Source: Plicaturopsis crispa FD-325 SS-3 (taxonomy: Eukaryota > Basidiomycota > Agaricomycetes > Amylocorticiales > Amylocorticiaceae). From it: a DNA stretch of 41,603 nt. Every line of letters begins with the position of its first letter. The stretch's first letter is position 1. Under the pieces are notes generated by a model. It was not told where the DNA came from. It ran no database searches and worked only from the letters and a program-made list of their open reading frames with translations. Location: positions 1,324,300-1,365,902 of the forward strand of contig KN832562.1 in the NCBI GenBank assembly GCA_000827205.1, written 5' to 3'. The translations under genes and the position numbers were made by a program. Shown in pieces: positions 10,190 through 20,351 of this stretch.

Positions 10190-12380
10190 CGGCAGATGCT
10201 GCGATGGTACTCGGCGGAGGGATGCAATTGCCTCGTACTACTTCTCGATGACGACTCAACTCAGTGCGCATGCATCTCTTTTGTCTCTTTCTCGTCTCTC
10301 CATCCCAACTGTGTTCATCCGCCTGCCGTTCTCGCCCTTATATGTATCCATCCCGTCCTTGGTTCCTTCACCACCTCCCCGGCCTTCGTCCGCGTATCGT
10401 CCTTCATCCCAACGCCTCCAGAATGACACGACCCCATTCGACGCACACTTTCTCCCATGTGGCTTTGCTCTATCGAGCGATGTCACGGGCGTGCCTCTGG
10501 CGGGCAATTCATCTGGAGAGGGCTTGGCTTGGAGGGCCGAAGGTTCAGTATGCTGCAGCCTTTGGTCAGTTCTCCCATATTCTGTTCTTCGGGCGGCACC
10601 TGCACTTCCATTCGTCACGCCTTCCTCATGCGTTACTCGGATCGCGCATAGTCACTTTGAAGGAACTTCTCGCTATGGACCGCATTGTGTGCACTGTATG
10701 CGCGCGTCTCGAGTTACGCTCCGTTGGAGATCCGTGGCAGACGGGTACTACATGCATTCCTGCTCCGCCTTCCCTCGTCTTTCTGCTCATCTCCTTTTTC
10801 CCCGTCGTTTCCCTCATCCCGCAGCTCGCGCCTGAGCACGTCGCATGCACGTGTAGCGCTGTGAAGTCCCATCTAGTGGTACCCACTGCTTCCGCCCTTA
10901 TATCCATCCCGTTATTACTGTCCTTTCCACCTCATCAGCGCCGGTTATTGGCCTCTATCCCACCGCCTCCATATCAAGATCCCTCACCTGGCACACAGGT
11001 CTTCCTGTCTTGCTTAGCTCTATCGAGTGGCATCACGGCCGTGCCTCCATCAACGGGATTGCATATGGAGCCGGTTTAGCTTGGTGGCTCGGTATACTGC
11101 GGCGCTTCGTCCCGTATCTCTTTTACCATTCGTCACGCCTCCTTTGTGAGCTGCTCGAACCGCGCATGGCCTCATCAAAGCTACTCCTCGCGATGGACTG
11201 TATTGTGTGCACTGTATGCGCGTCTCGAGTATGCTCCGTTGAGAGTCGATGACAGATCGTGCGGTATATGTCCTCGCTTCGTCGAACGTCTCCCTTCACC
11301 AGTCTTCTCCTCTAGTGAACACTGTACCGCTCGGGCAGCGACTAGTAGCTTAGCTCAGCCTTGCGCTCTCTCTCGCCCATCCCGTATCGCCCTTCATCCC
11401 ACCGCCTCCAGGATGACATGACCCTCACCCGACGCACATGCTTTCTCGTGCTGCTTAGCTCTATCGAGTGGCGTCACGGCTGTGCCTCTTGGTCATGGAT
11501 TGCATGGACTCCAAGGGTAAGGGCTCGGTGACGGGTGATGATATGGAAACATGACTGTGTCTCGCTCAGCACCATTACCCCGCCGCCATCTGGTACACAC
11601 TCGCGGCGCTCGTTGCTACTGCGTCGTACGGACTTTCCCCGGGGACTGTGGCCCTCCTCGATCGATTGCCTTCCCGGACCGAACGGCAGATGCTGCAATA
11701 GTACTCGACGGAGGAGACGCGATTATCGCGCAGCGCTCCTGGATGACGACTCAACTGTCGCTTGGTGCGTGTCGTCTCGTTCATTCTGTTGGGTCTTTCC
11801 ATGCCACATCGTCCGTTGCCGACGTGTACCGACCTGACTGGTGTCGTCCCCCCGTCGCTCCCACCTTCTGTCTCTCGGTTAATCTTCCTTGCCACCTCGC
11901 CACCTCACCGGCGCTCGCGTATCGCCCTCCATCCCACCGCCTCCATATCACGATCCCTCACCCGACGCACAAATTTCCCGAGCGGCGTCGCTCTATTGGG
12001 CTACGCCACGGGTGTGCCTCTTGGTGAGTGTAGAAGCGTATGGAGCCGGCCTACCTGGGGGCCTCGGTATACCGCAGCGATTTGTCGTGTATCTCTTTTC
12101 CCGCGTCGACTTCCATTCGTCACGCCTCCCTTGTGCGCTACTCGGCCCGCGAATAGTTGCTTTGGGCGAGCTCCTCGAGATGTGCACTGGATGCGCGTCT
12201 CGAGTATGCTCCGATGGGGTATTGGTTGCAGATGGTACCGTATGCATGCTCACTTCGTTGACGTCTCGTCTTTCTGCCTATTTTTTACAGTCGTTTCCCT
12301 CCTCTCGCATCCTGCAGTCGCTCACTACCGGGCCCGTTGCATGCTAGGCTGCAGGGTCGATTTTCTGACGTACTCGTGCT
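10190..12380. repeat. Diverged long tandem repeats, about 470-535 bp per unit
   Basis: Four units can be anchored by the block CGTATCGYCCTTCATCCCACC (first copy about 10393, second about 10945, third 11383, fourth 11918) and by GCTCTATCGAGYGRYGTCACGG (about 10467, 11017, 11457, 11988). A third anchor, TGTGCACTGTATGCGCG, recurs near 10687, 11205 and 12181 but not after the third unit, which is cut short. A leader block (CGAACGGCAGATGCTGC..GATGACGACTCAACT) precedes units one and four only (about 10186 and 11682), so the arrangement is a duplication of a duplication. Confidence 0.8.
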
Positions 12381-12472
12381 GAACACTGTACCGCACTCGG
12401 GTGGTGAGTAACGCCAATGCACAGCTCTGACTGGTTTGCTCGGCTGTCAAGAATCGACGGGGGGGGGCACCC

Positions 12473-12535
12473 ACGTCCACCTGGTGAGCACTCATGTCCA
12501 ACTAGTGAGAACTCATGTCCACCTGGTGAGTCCTG
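12473..12535 (+). repeat. Three 21-bp tandem repeats
   Basis: Three adjacent units of RYGTCCAMCTRGTGAGNACTC type at 12473-12493, 12494-12514 and 12515-12535, immediately after a run of eight or more G. No associated gene. Confidence 0.85.
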
Positions 12536-13628
12536 CCCGTACCTGCAATTTCCAGGTACATCGTCGTCCAGCATTCTACGCACTAGAACCACGGGTAGAG
12601 ACCGCACGCAGCCTGGAGCAGCTAGCCGAGCCGTCGATTATCGCTGTTGCTTCGTTCGGCTCGTCAATTGACAGTCAATGCGCAGATGGTCTGCCACTCT
12701 GCCGTGGCTGACAGTCTCCAACCTTCTTCCGATTGTCATGATCCCAGTACGAAATTCTGTTCAATCTGCTTCGACTGTCCTTCTGCTACTCTGTGTCTGT
12801 TGATCCTGCACAATCTGCTTCGACATCGCAGGCCTAGCCCTCGACTATACGACATCTACGCAGTGCATATGTCTGCTCTCTGTCTGTCCTGGGCAATTTT
12901 CCAGAAATTCATACTGTTGCGCTCAGTGCTCGCGTGACCATCTCACCGACGGCCGTACCGTCCCTGGCGAACGAGATCCAGTGTGCAGCTGGCATCGTAC
13001 CCCTACAGGCAGTATTTTCCCATAGTCGCACGGTAGCACCCTATGGGACCGTGTATATCTCTGTTTATACGCATGGCTGCTCACCGTGCTGACCGACCAC
13101 TGCGATACGAAATTGAAAATACAATGCAGTGCGTCCCTTCCGTTCGTCTCGTGCCCCATACCTGCAACTCAATTATAACAAACTATCTGCAGTACTGCTC
13201 TCTTATCTCGCCGTCCCACGGCGGTACAGTACAGCGCTTCCTCGTCCTCGGATCTCGAACTTCTATGACGTCTGTTAAATTCTGGTCTTCTGGAGGTACA
13301 CAGGTAGAGTGCGAGCCGCCGATATGCCACCACAGCAGTGCAAAGAACGACCGTGCAAAGACTTTCTACACGCTTCTCTGGATGACGCGGCTGCCAAGAC
13401 GAGAAGACACAGTCCTAGTCCTATTAATCGGCGAAGAAAGGTCGACGTTCAAGCGTCCGCCCACCACTGTCCAGTGTCCCAGCTGATCCGTGCGGCAAAA
13501 TGAGAAGCCTCGCCACGCGCTTCGAAGGGCGTTTGTGAGAGGGCGGAAGCCCCGGCCCCGGGCGAATGTACGACTGTTTTCGCCCGTGTATCTATTTTTC
13601 CCGCTTATCGCTCAGCGTATCTCCCACA

Positions 13629-13684
13629 GAAGCTGCGAGTGTGCCCGCAGAAGGCGCAGTGTGCCCACAGAAGCTGCAATGTGC
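13629..13684 (+). repeat. Three copies of a CCCACAGAAGCTGC-type element upstream of the sedolisin gene
   Basis: CCCACAGAAGCTGC recurs as exact, diverged (CCCGCAGAAGGCGC) and exact copies about 20-21 bp apart, each followed by RRTGTG. The last copy continues AATGTGCGAA, matching a single copy upstream of the MFS gene (25189-25212). It lies about 350-400 bp before the ATG at 14031 and may be an upstream regulatory element. Confidence 0.7.
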
Positions 13685-13889
13685 GAACGAACGAGCCTAT
13701 CTGCACGCCCGGCGCATGGGACCATGGAACAGGGCAGTGGGCGCCAAGCGTGTCTCGTATGTTCAGGTCCGACAGGCTTTTTTCTTGCCCTCCGAGAGGC
13801 CCTTGAGCGTCTTTCCGTACGCGTCGTACTGCATGCCTTCCGTGCCGGGGCGTTCTAGATTTGTCGTCCCGCGGTGCGCTGCTTACGGG

Positions 13890-13934
13890 GCTCTGCAGCT
13901 CGACCTGATTCGTGCTCTGCAGTCCGACCTGATT
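13890..13934 (+). repeat. 24-bp direct repeat just upstream of a TATA box
   Basis: GCTCTGCAGCTCGACCTGATT and GCTCTGCAGTCCGACCTGATT are spaced 24 bp apart and end a few bases before the TATAAA of the sedolisin gene. Confidence 0.8.
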
Positions 13935-13940
13935 TGCGGC

Positions 13941-13946
13941 TATAAA
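13941..13946 (+). promoter_or_regulatory. TATA box of the sedolisin gene
   Basis: TATAAA, 85-90 nt upstream of the ATG at 14031. Confidence 0.7.
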
Positions 13947-14030
13947 TGAGGGCGATGCGATGGGCGGTTGGCCTCGAGCCAGCCCCGTTCGTTGGCTTAG
14001 CAGTCCTATCCTATCCTGTCCCGCAGCACG

Positions 14031-16437
14031 ATGGTCTTTCTATCAGTCGCCCTCGCGTCGCTCCTCGCCGTCGCACACGCCAACCCGCTCGCGAGGAATC
14101 TCGTGGTGCACGAGAGCAGGGAGTCCGCGCCTGACGGATTCGTGCACGCCGGCGCGGCGCCTGCGGACACCGTGCTCAACATGCGCATCGCGCTCGTGCA
14201 GAGCGACCCGTCCGGCCTCGAGCAGGCGCTCATGGACGTTAGCACGCCCTCCAGCGCACTCTACGGGCAGCACCTCACCAAGGACGAGGTGAGTACAAGC
14301 CTCAGCCACTTTCAAGTGGTCTCGTGCTATAGCGATTTACGACGATGGTGTAGGTGGAGGCGTTCGTGAAGCCGTCGACGGCGTCTGTGGATGCGGTCAA
14401 CGAGTTTCTGTCCTCGAACGGGGTTTCTGCGACGCCGCTAACGCCTACGGGCGACTGGCTGGGCTTCTCGGTGCCCGTCAGTAAGGCGAACGAGCTCTTC
14501 GACGCGGACTTCTCCGTCTTCACGCACGAGCAGACCGGCACGCAGTCCATCCGCACGCTCGCGTACTCGATCCCCGCGTCCCTCCAGGGCCATGTCGATC
14601 TTGTCCACCCCACCGTGACGTGAGCAAACAAGTTATCATATAATCACGCCATTGCTGCATAGCTGATATGCCCTACAAACGCTGTTAGGTTCCCCAATCC
14701 CCTCTCTGGTCGCCCGTTCATCACCTCGCCTGTGAGCCCTGCGACGAACGTGACCGCGGCAGTCGAGTCGCGTGCGGTGCCCGCGTCGTGCGCGAGGACT
14801 ATTACGCCTACTTGCTTGCAGGATCTGTACGGTATTCCGACTACGGCTGCTACCCAGTCGTCGAATAAGCTCGCTGTCTCTGGCTTCATCGAACAATTCG
14901 CAAATCAGGCCGATCTTAGGGTACGTCCCTCCTCGAACGAATTGTCACCATACTGAAAAAATGCATGGGCACACTAGACGTTCCTCAGTGCGGTGCGTTG
15001 CTTTTTCGCCTGTACGCCGTTCTGTGGTGTGCTGATTCAACCACCATATAGCTGCGTCCAGACATTCCGTCTACGACGACCTTCACCCTGCAAACTCTGG
15101 ACGGCGGAGAGAATCCCCAGTCGGCTAGCGAAGCAGGCGTAGAGGCGAACCTCGACACGCAATACACCGTCGGCATCGCCACTGGCGTCCCCGTCGTATT
15201 CATCTCGGTTGGCGAGGACTTCCAGGACGGTGACCTCGAGGGGTTCTTGGTATGTCTCTCCAGAATATATAAGGTGCGGAGGCTAATAGAGACTATAAAG
15301 GATATCATCAACGCGCTCCTCGCTGAGGACGCGCCTCCCCAAGTCCTCACCACGAGCTATGGGCAGAACGAGAACACCATCTCTCGCGCTTTGGCCAAGT
15401 TCGTCCCTTGCACCCTAAATAAATCAAACTAAGTATGCACATGCTAACACATTCCGTGCGATTGCAGCAACCTCTGCAATGCATACGCACAGCTCGGCGC
15501 GCGCGGCACCTCCATCCTCTTCGCATCCGGCGACGGCGGCGTCTCTGGCTCGCAGTCCGCCTCCTGCCGCACATTCGTGCCCACGTTCCCCTCCGGCTGC
15601 CCCTTGTACGTCGTTCCTCCATATCCCATATCCCTCTCCTCTCCTTTTCGTGCGTGAATGGAATGAATAATAACGCTGATTCGGGGTCGCGTAGCATGAC
15701 GTCTGTGGGCGCGACGACGGGCATAAGCCCAGAGACCGCTGCGGACTTCAGCTCGGGCGGGTTCTCGAACTACTTTGGCACGCCTTCGTACCAGGCGTCG
15801 GCCGTGAGCGCGTACCTCACCGCCATCGGGTCGACGAATTCTGGGAAATTCAACACTAGTGGACGGGTATGCACAGCCATCGCCATTTGACTGGAGGTTC
15901 ACGTTCTAAAATTCGTGGACATTGCAGGCATTCCCGGACGTTTCCGCGCAGGGCGAGAACGTCGAGATCGTGGTCGGGGGTGAGACCGGGACGGTCGCGG
16001 GCACGAGCTGCTCGAGCCCCATCTTCGCGAGCGTCGTCTCGCTGCTGAACGACGAGCTCATCGCGGCTGGGAAGAGCCCTCTCGGGTGTACGTACTACCC
16101 CTTCCTCTCTGCTCGTTGATTGCTCCGACTTAACGGTATGGCAGTCCTCAACCCCTTCCTGTACTCCACCGGCGCGTCGGCGCTTAACGACGTGACGACT
16201 GGTACGTGCACGCGTGTTCTCTATGAACATAGTTTGACGACGCTGACGCCGTTTGTGACACAGGCGACAACCCAGGTTGCAGCACCAACGGATTCTCCGC
16301 GAGAGCTGGCTGGGACCCGGTGCGTCCTTTGCTCTTCATGAATTTCACGTCGGTAATGCTGACCATGTACTTGCATATAGGTCACTGGCCTCGGCACACC
16401 CAACTTCGCCGCGCTCAGAACGGCAGTAGGGCTGTAA
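14031..16437 (+). CDS. Secreted sedolisin (family S53, tripeptidyl peptidase type)
   Basis: Eleven exons: 14031-14288, 14354-14619, 14689-14920, 15052-15249, 15301-15398, 15468-15605, 15695-15866, 15928-16087, 16145-16201, 16264-16319 and 16381-16437; 563 residues, normal for fungal S53 enzymes. Order: signal peptide ([17 protein letters not shown]), an inhibitory propeptide with the usual [13 protein letters not shown] motif, then the catalytic domain. The catalytic set is all present: Glu283 and Asp287 in [10 protein letters not shown], the oxyanion Asp373 in FASGDGG and the nucleophile Ser481 in GTSCSSP. The C-terminal [13 protein letters not shown] calcium-site motif is intact. The family releases tripeptides from protein N-termini in acidic medium, so the likely role is feeding on extracellular protein. 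Splice phase and motif continuity fit throughout; one donor is the less common GTTCGT (exon 5). Confidence 0.93.
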
Positions 16438-16815
16438 TTTCATCTGCATGAAGCATTACGATTATCCACGACATTCTTCTTGTAAGTATCACAGTTGGGC
16501 GTCGCGCATGGTTATTATGGGAATTTGGATGCATAAATCATAAAGCATAAGCATCATAGCATGAATGTGCTGTTACATAGATCGGTCGAATGGAGGAAGA
16601 ACGCGTTCAGCGGTCAAGCAATCACGTCGTCGAAACAGCTTAAGGCCGTTCGGACTGTGGATGATATGCTCCCAGAGATAATTGATTGCAAACGCGAGCA
16701 AATCACGTCCTCGAGCTCACAACCGAATTCGACCGGGACATCTCTATAAACCTCGTCCTACACTCCATACATCAGCTCCCTCTGCCATCAAGCACACCAC
16801 CATCAATACACACAC
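16438..16815. other. Convergent spacer
   Basis: 3' flanks of the sedolisin gene and the proline-rich gene; AT-richer than its neighbours. No gene is seen. Confidence 0.5.
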
Positions 16816-17982
16816 TCACCGCGTATTAGCCATCCTCGCCGCCTCAGCTGGCCTCGGCGGTCCCTTCACTGCACCGATATCATTCCTTTGTGCCAACGTG
16901 CTGACGGTGCTGTTCCGTGACAGCGGCGCAACCACGGGAGGGTTGTTAGCGGGGAATGTTTGCCTCTTACTTGATCTAGAGGTGCTGACTTCGTGAGACT
17001 GGCGGCCCGCATCCCCGTTTGTCGTAGGAGACGAGCCCAATCCGCTACGCCTCGGGGCTTGCTTGGGGGAAATATCCTTCGTCGTCGTAGACGGCTCTTG
17101 AGGCTTTGACCTGAGGAAAAGTACATAAATTAGTTTGTCGCGATCACGCCAATAACCTAGTCCTGCAACTCACACACGCGTAGCTCCATTCCCCACTGTT
17201 CTGGCGCCGTCACCAATATTCGGGGCTGTCGATTTACCATTACCCACACGAGAAACGTTAGGGACCACGACATCCTCGGAAGGCCTGTCATATCCATAAG
17301 GTCCGAAAACAATCGTAGTAGGATTTCGTTGCACTAGCCTGGGCTTCCCCTCTTGTGTCCGCACATTTGGCGGGGGACGTGGAGGTCGGCTTGAAGAGAC
17401 ACCGGCAAGGGGGGCGGCGGCCACGATAGGCGGAGGGGGAGGAGGCCTGTCAGATCCGTAAGGGTAATAGATTATAGTCGGGTTCCGTTGCACTGGCCTG
17501 GGCTTCCCCTCTTCCGCTCGTTCTCGTTCTCGTGCATGCGGCGGCGCACGACTCAGAACAGCCGTTTCTGGGATCGCAGGAAGTCGACTTGGCTCACGAG
17601 AAGGCCCCGCGTGACTCCGGCTCGACGCGCGACTCAGAGCGTCAAAGTCTGGCGGAGCGACAAGCGGACTCAGTGGCGTCGGGATATCCTCGCTGATGAG
17701 CAGCGTTGGGGTAGCTTGGTCTTTCGTACGGCCGGCCTGGGTCCACTGTGGCGGCGGCGGTTTTGTGAGCTTGCCCTTCTTTCGCGCCTTGTAGCGCCAT
17801 GTCTCGTGGCTTTCGATCCACGACAAGACGCGCGCGTTGGCACTGGCACTGGTGCGTGAACTTCCTCGATGTGGCGGTCCGTGGTGTTCCTCCCGACGCT
17901 CGATCAGCGGGTACGTATCCTGTCTGCCAGTGGACGACGGTCGTCGCCTTCTCGAGGCAAATAAAATCGGTCCGCACGCCAT
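16816..17982 (-). CDS. Proline- and serine-rich protein with an internal repeat, unknown function
   Basis: Two exons, complement of 16816-17110 and 17174-17982, give 367 residues. The intron (GTGAGT..CCTCAG) is in phase 2. The N-terminal part has one ordered-looking segment, LSWIESHETWRYKARKKGKL; the rest is rich in Pro, Ser, Arg and Thr and looks disordered. Two copies of a 25-residue motif, EGKPRPVQRNPTIIYYPYG and EGKPRLVQRNPTTIVFGPYG, each followed by a DRP sequence, lie about 60 residues apart. TATATAAG sits 89 nt upstream of the chosen ATG. The N-terminus is uncertain, because an overlapping frame beginning MRTDFICLEKATTVVHWQTG at 17977 also looks protein-like and could be a first exon joined by an unseen intron. 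No family recognised. Confidence 0.6.
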
Positions 17983-18070
17983 GCTCGTACTGTATCGTTC
18001 CAAAGTACTAGGAGGTGACAGACAACGCGGAAAGGGGGACGGGACGCGGGCGGTGGAGCGCAAGAGTCGG

Positions 18071-18078
18071 CTTATATA
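18071..18078 (-). promoter_or_regulatory. TATA box of the proline-rich protein gene
   Basis: TATATAAG on the minus strand, 89-96 nt upstream of the ATG at 17982. Confidence 0.6.
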
Positions 18079-18349
18079 CCTATAATCAGATGTCGACTAC
18101 GCCATTTTGGATTGTTATCACTATTAGAGCCGCCGAGAAGTTTTTGTTGTAACTTGTGGGGGCCATCGTTGTACCACGGGGACGCCTGCGATGGCAACTG
18201 AGAGCCTCGTGTACCGAGCACAATGATTCGGAAACGAGTAAAAGCGAGTTACGAGTGGTTGTCATGGATCTGCATACCCTATACGAATCGCCGAGAGGAT
18301 CCACGCCGGTGTGTGGTGAGGTGGTGTAACGCCGTCCAGGACTCGAATC

Positions 18350-18892
18350 GCGGCTTGACAGTTCGAGAACACAGTGAGAGAACGGCGTCAACGTTTTGCG
18401 CATCGTTCTTTTGAACAGGCTGCAGCAATGAAGGTCAAGCAGCTGGCAAGCTCTCTGAGTGAGATCAACCAAGATTGAAGCAAGACACTGACAGAGCAAG
18501 ACACGTCGATTCACCGTGCCGCCACAAGGAACAAACAGGGCCACATCCCCTGGTGGCTGCACCACCGTAGTATACTTACAACGCAGGTCCAACGTCAACG
18601 AGAGACGAAAAACTTCCTGGTCCCCCCTAGCCAGCCCACACGATATCTACGAAAGACAGTCGTTCCGATACGAAAAACTGAACTCTGACGGCCGGCCAAC
18701 GCAAGGTCAACGATGCACAAATCGATATAGACATGAACAGGGTGAATATCCATATTTCGAACCAATGTCTTGTTGTATACGCTCAAGGACGTGAATTTGA
18801 GGACTTGTGTCAGTTTGGTCTTGTGGGCCCAAAATCAAGGTGCAAGACGCCGCTATTTGATGCACACAGTGGACATTGTACACGACAAAGGA
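18350..18892 (-). repeat. Dispersed repeat, copy B
   Basis: Reverse-orientation counterpart of 9625-10080, about 8.3 kb away. It is about 90 bp longer, mainly in the segment between the GTGGTGCAGCCACC block and the CACTGTG end. It belongs to no gene I can recognise. Confidence 0.8.
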
Positions 18893-19146
18893 TTTGAGGG
18901 TTATTCATGGTATTCTGGTCACTTTGACGTTCGCGCTCAGGAAGGGAACGAGTAATATTAACGAATTATATCCAGGCTGCATCATGATGTCCATGTCTCC
19001 GAGACACCGACCTGTATAAAAAATCGCTCACGATCTCACCGGGGACATCGAAACAAATGCACGTTCATCTCCTTTAACACCATCGACGCGTCTATAATAC
19101 ATAGGGTATATCGCTGCAGACCAGAAACCGCGCGTCCCCGAACCTG

Positions 19147-19485
19147 CTATGCGTACGGGAACCAATGGGGCGGCCTCTGCGTCCTCAGCACCCTCTTCAG
19201 CTTCTCCAAATCCTCCTCCAGTGGCACCACCGGCATCCCTTCCATCGGATCGTTGCACGCAATCGCGATGCACGCGTAGACCGCGCCGTCGTGGTACACT
19301 GCGCGAATTCTACAGCGGCCGAAGGGGATCTTCGCGCACGACATGACGTCGATGGTGGCGGTGTTGAGGAGGATGTGGCGCGCGGCCTCGGTGTCGGTGT
19401 GTGTACCGAGGCCCTTGCGCAGACCCCGGCGGATGAGCCAGTCGTTGTTGAGCAGATAGCCGCAATAATACACTTGGTCGGACAT
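19147..19485 (-). CDS. Hypothetical protein, 112 residues
   Basis: A single uninterrupted frame from the ATG at 19485 to a stop at 19147. The protein begins MSDQVYYCGYLLNNDWL, has a THTDTEAARHILLN segment and a YHDGAVYACIAIAC strand-like segment, and ends in PHWFPYA. It has no signal peptide or membrane segment, five cysteines, and a balanced composition typical of a small folded domain. I do not recognise the family, but the residue composition and clean frame in a region of otherwise poor frames support a real gene. Confidence 0.65.
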   Translation of the reverse strand: MSDQVYYCGYLLNNDWLIRRGLRKGLGTHTDTEAARHILLNTATIDVMSCAKIPFGRCRIRAVYHDGAVYACIAIACNDPMEGMPVVPLEEDLEKLKRVLRTQRPPHWFPYA

Positions 19486-20351
19486 TATCGGTGGTGTTGT
19501 TGTTGTGGGCAGGAAGGGTAGTTCGTGCTACTGCAGGATGTGAGTGCTTAGTGTGGTGCAAGACCGACTGTGTCAAAGCGTGCTTACCTGGGCGTGGCGC
19601 TCGTAGTGTATGCGGGACAAGTAGGTGGGTACAATGAATGCGGAAGGCAAGTTGGTTTTCTCGAGTTCACGAGGTGGCTTTTAAAGATCTGATGTTATCG
19701 ACACGTGGTCGCGTATTCGGCGGTTTTTTGGCGCTCTTTGTCCTCGACTCCTTTGTCCCCAACTGCGGTGTGTCCACATCTTGTCCACATCGATCCGGAT
19801 CCGTTCACCCGGCTGGTCAAAGCGATGAAGTCTGACCCTTTTTGGTTTCTAGGCATCTCCTGGCCGCCTCGAGTCTGCCACAACTGTTAAGGGGTTGGAT
19901 GTGGGTCCTTGTGGGTCCAGTAGATGTGAGCTGTGAATTATGCGGCGACAATTTATTGCCAATATTCATAGCGTACGTCGCATATTTACAGTATTTCCCA
20001 GCCTACGACAGAGGACGCAGTGACCTTGTGACGTTGTGCAGCCAACCGACGATGTGGGCATGCACAGCCCACGCGTGTGCTTTGACTGCTTCGACATTGT
20101 AGAGTCTGGCCGCGCACGCGCTGTACTCGACTAGCAGGAATAAGAAGTGCTGTCTACTCCTTCTTTTCCCTGAAAAGCGCTAACGCTTTGCCCGCACAAA
20201 GGTGCCATGTGAGTGCGCTTTGTTCGTGACGTGACTCTACGCTTTGGCAGATCATAGTTTATAAAGCGGTTCCTTGCTGCCACCGTCCACCATCTTTCCA
20301 CCCACCTCTCACCAACTCCGTCGACAAGCACCCACCACCCAAGACTTTAGC
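19486..20351. other. Divergent intergenic region
   Basis: Lies between two genes transcribed away from each other, so it probably holds both promoters. A TATA box is clear only on the right side (20260). No gene is seen. Confidence 0.5.
20260..20265 (+). promoter_or_regulatory. TATA box of the PD-(D/E)XK-like gene
   Basis: TATAAA, 87-92 nt before the ATG at 20352. Confidence 0.65.

Larger units (their letters stand above)
9432..14030. other. Gene-free repeat region
   Basis: 4.6 kb without a supportable gene. It contains one copy of a dispersed repeat (9625-10080), the long tandem repeats at about 10190-12380, a 21-bp triplet array at 12473 and the sedolisin promoter at the right end. Open frames here are on both strands, lack family motifs and follow the repeats. 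Confidence 0.6.
17983..19146. other. Gene-free stretch holding a dispersed repeat
   Basis: Besides the promoter of the proline-rich gene and dispersed-repeat copy B (18350-18892), I see no gene. Confidence 0.5.

Noticed and set aside
10248-11079. Long plus-strand open frames in the tandem-repeat region
   Set aside because: They follow the repeat units, exist in several phases at once, have no family motif and lack consistent splice structure.
18301-18400. A tRNA-like T-arm (GATTCGAGTC on the minus strand)
   Set aside because: No matching five-base stem, no D-arm or acceptor stem; the block belongs to the dispersed repeat.
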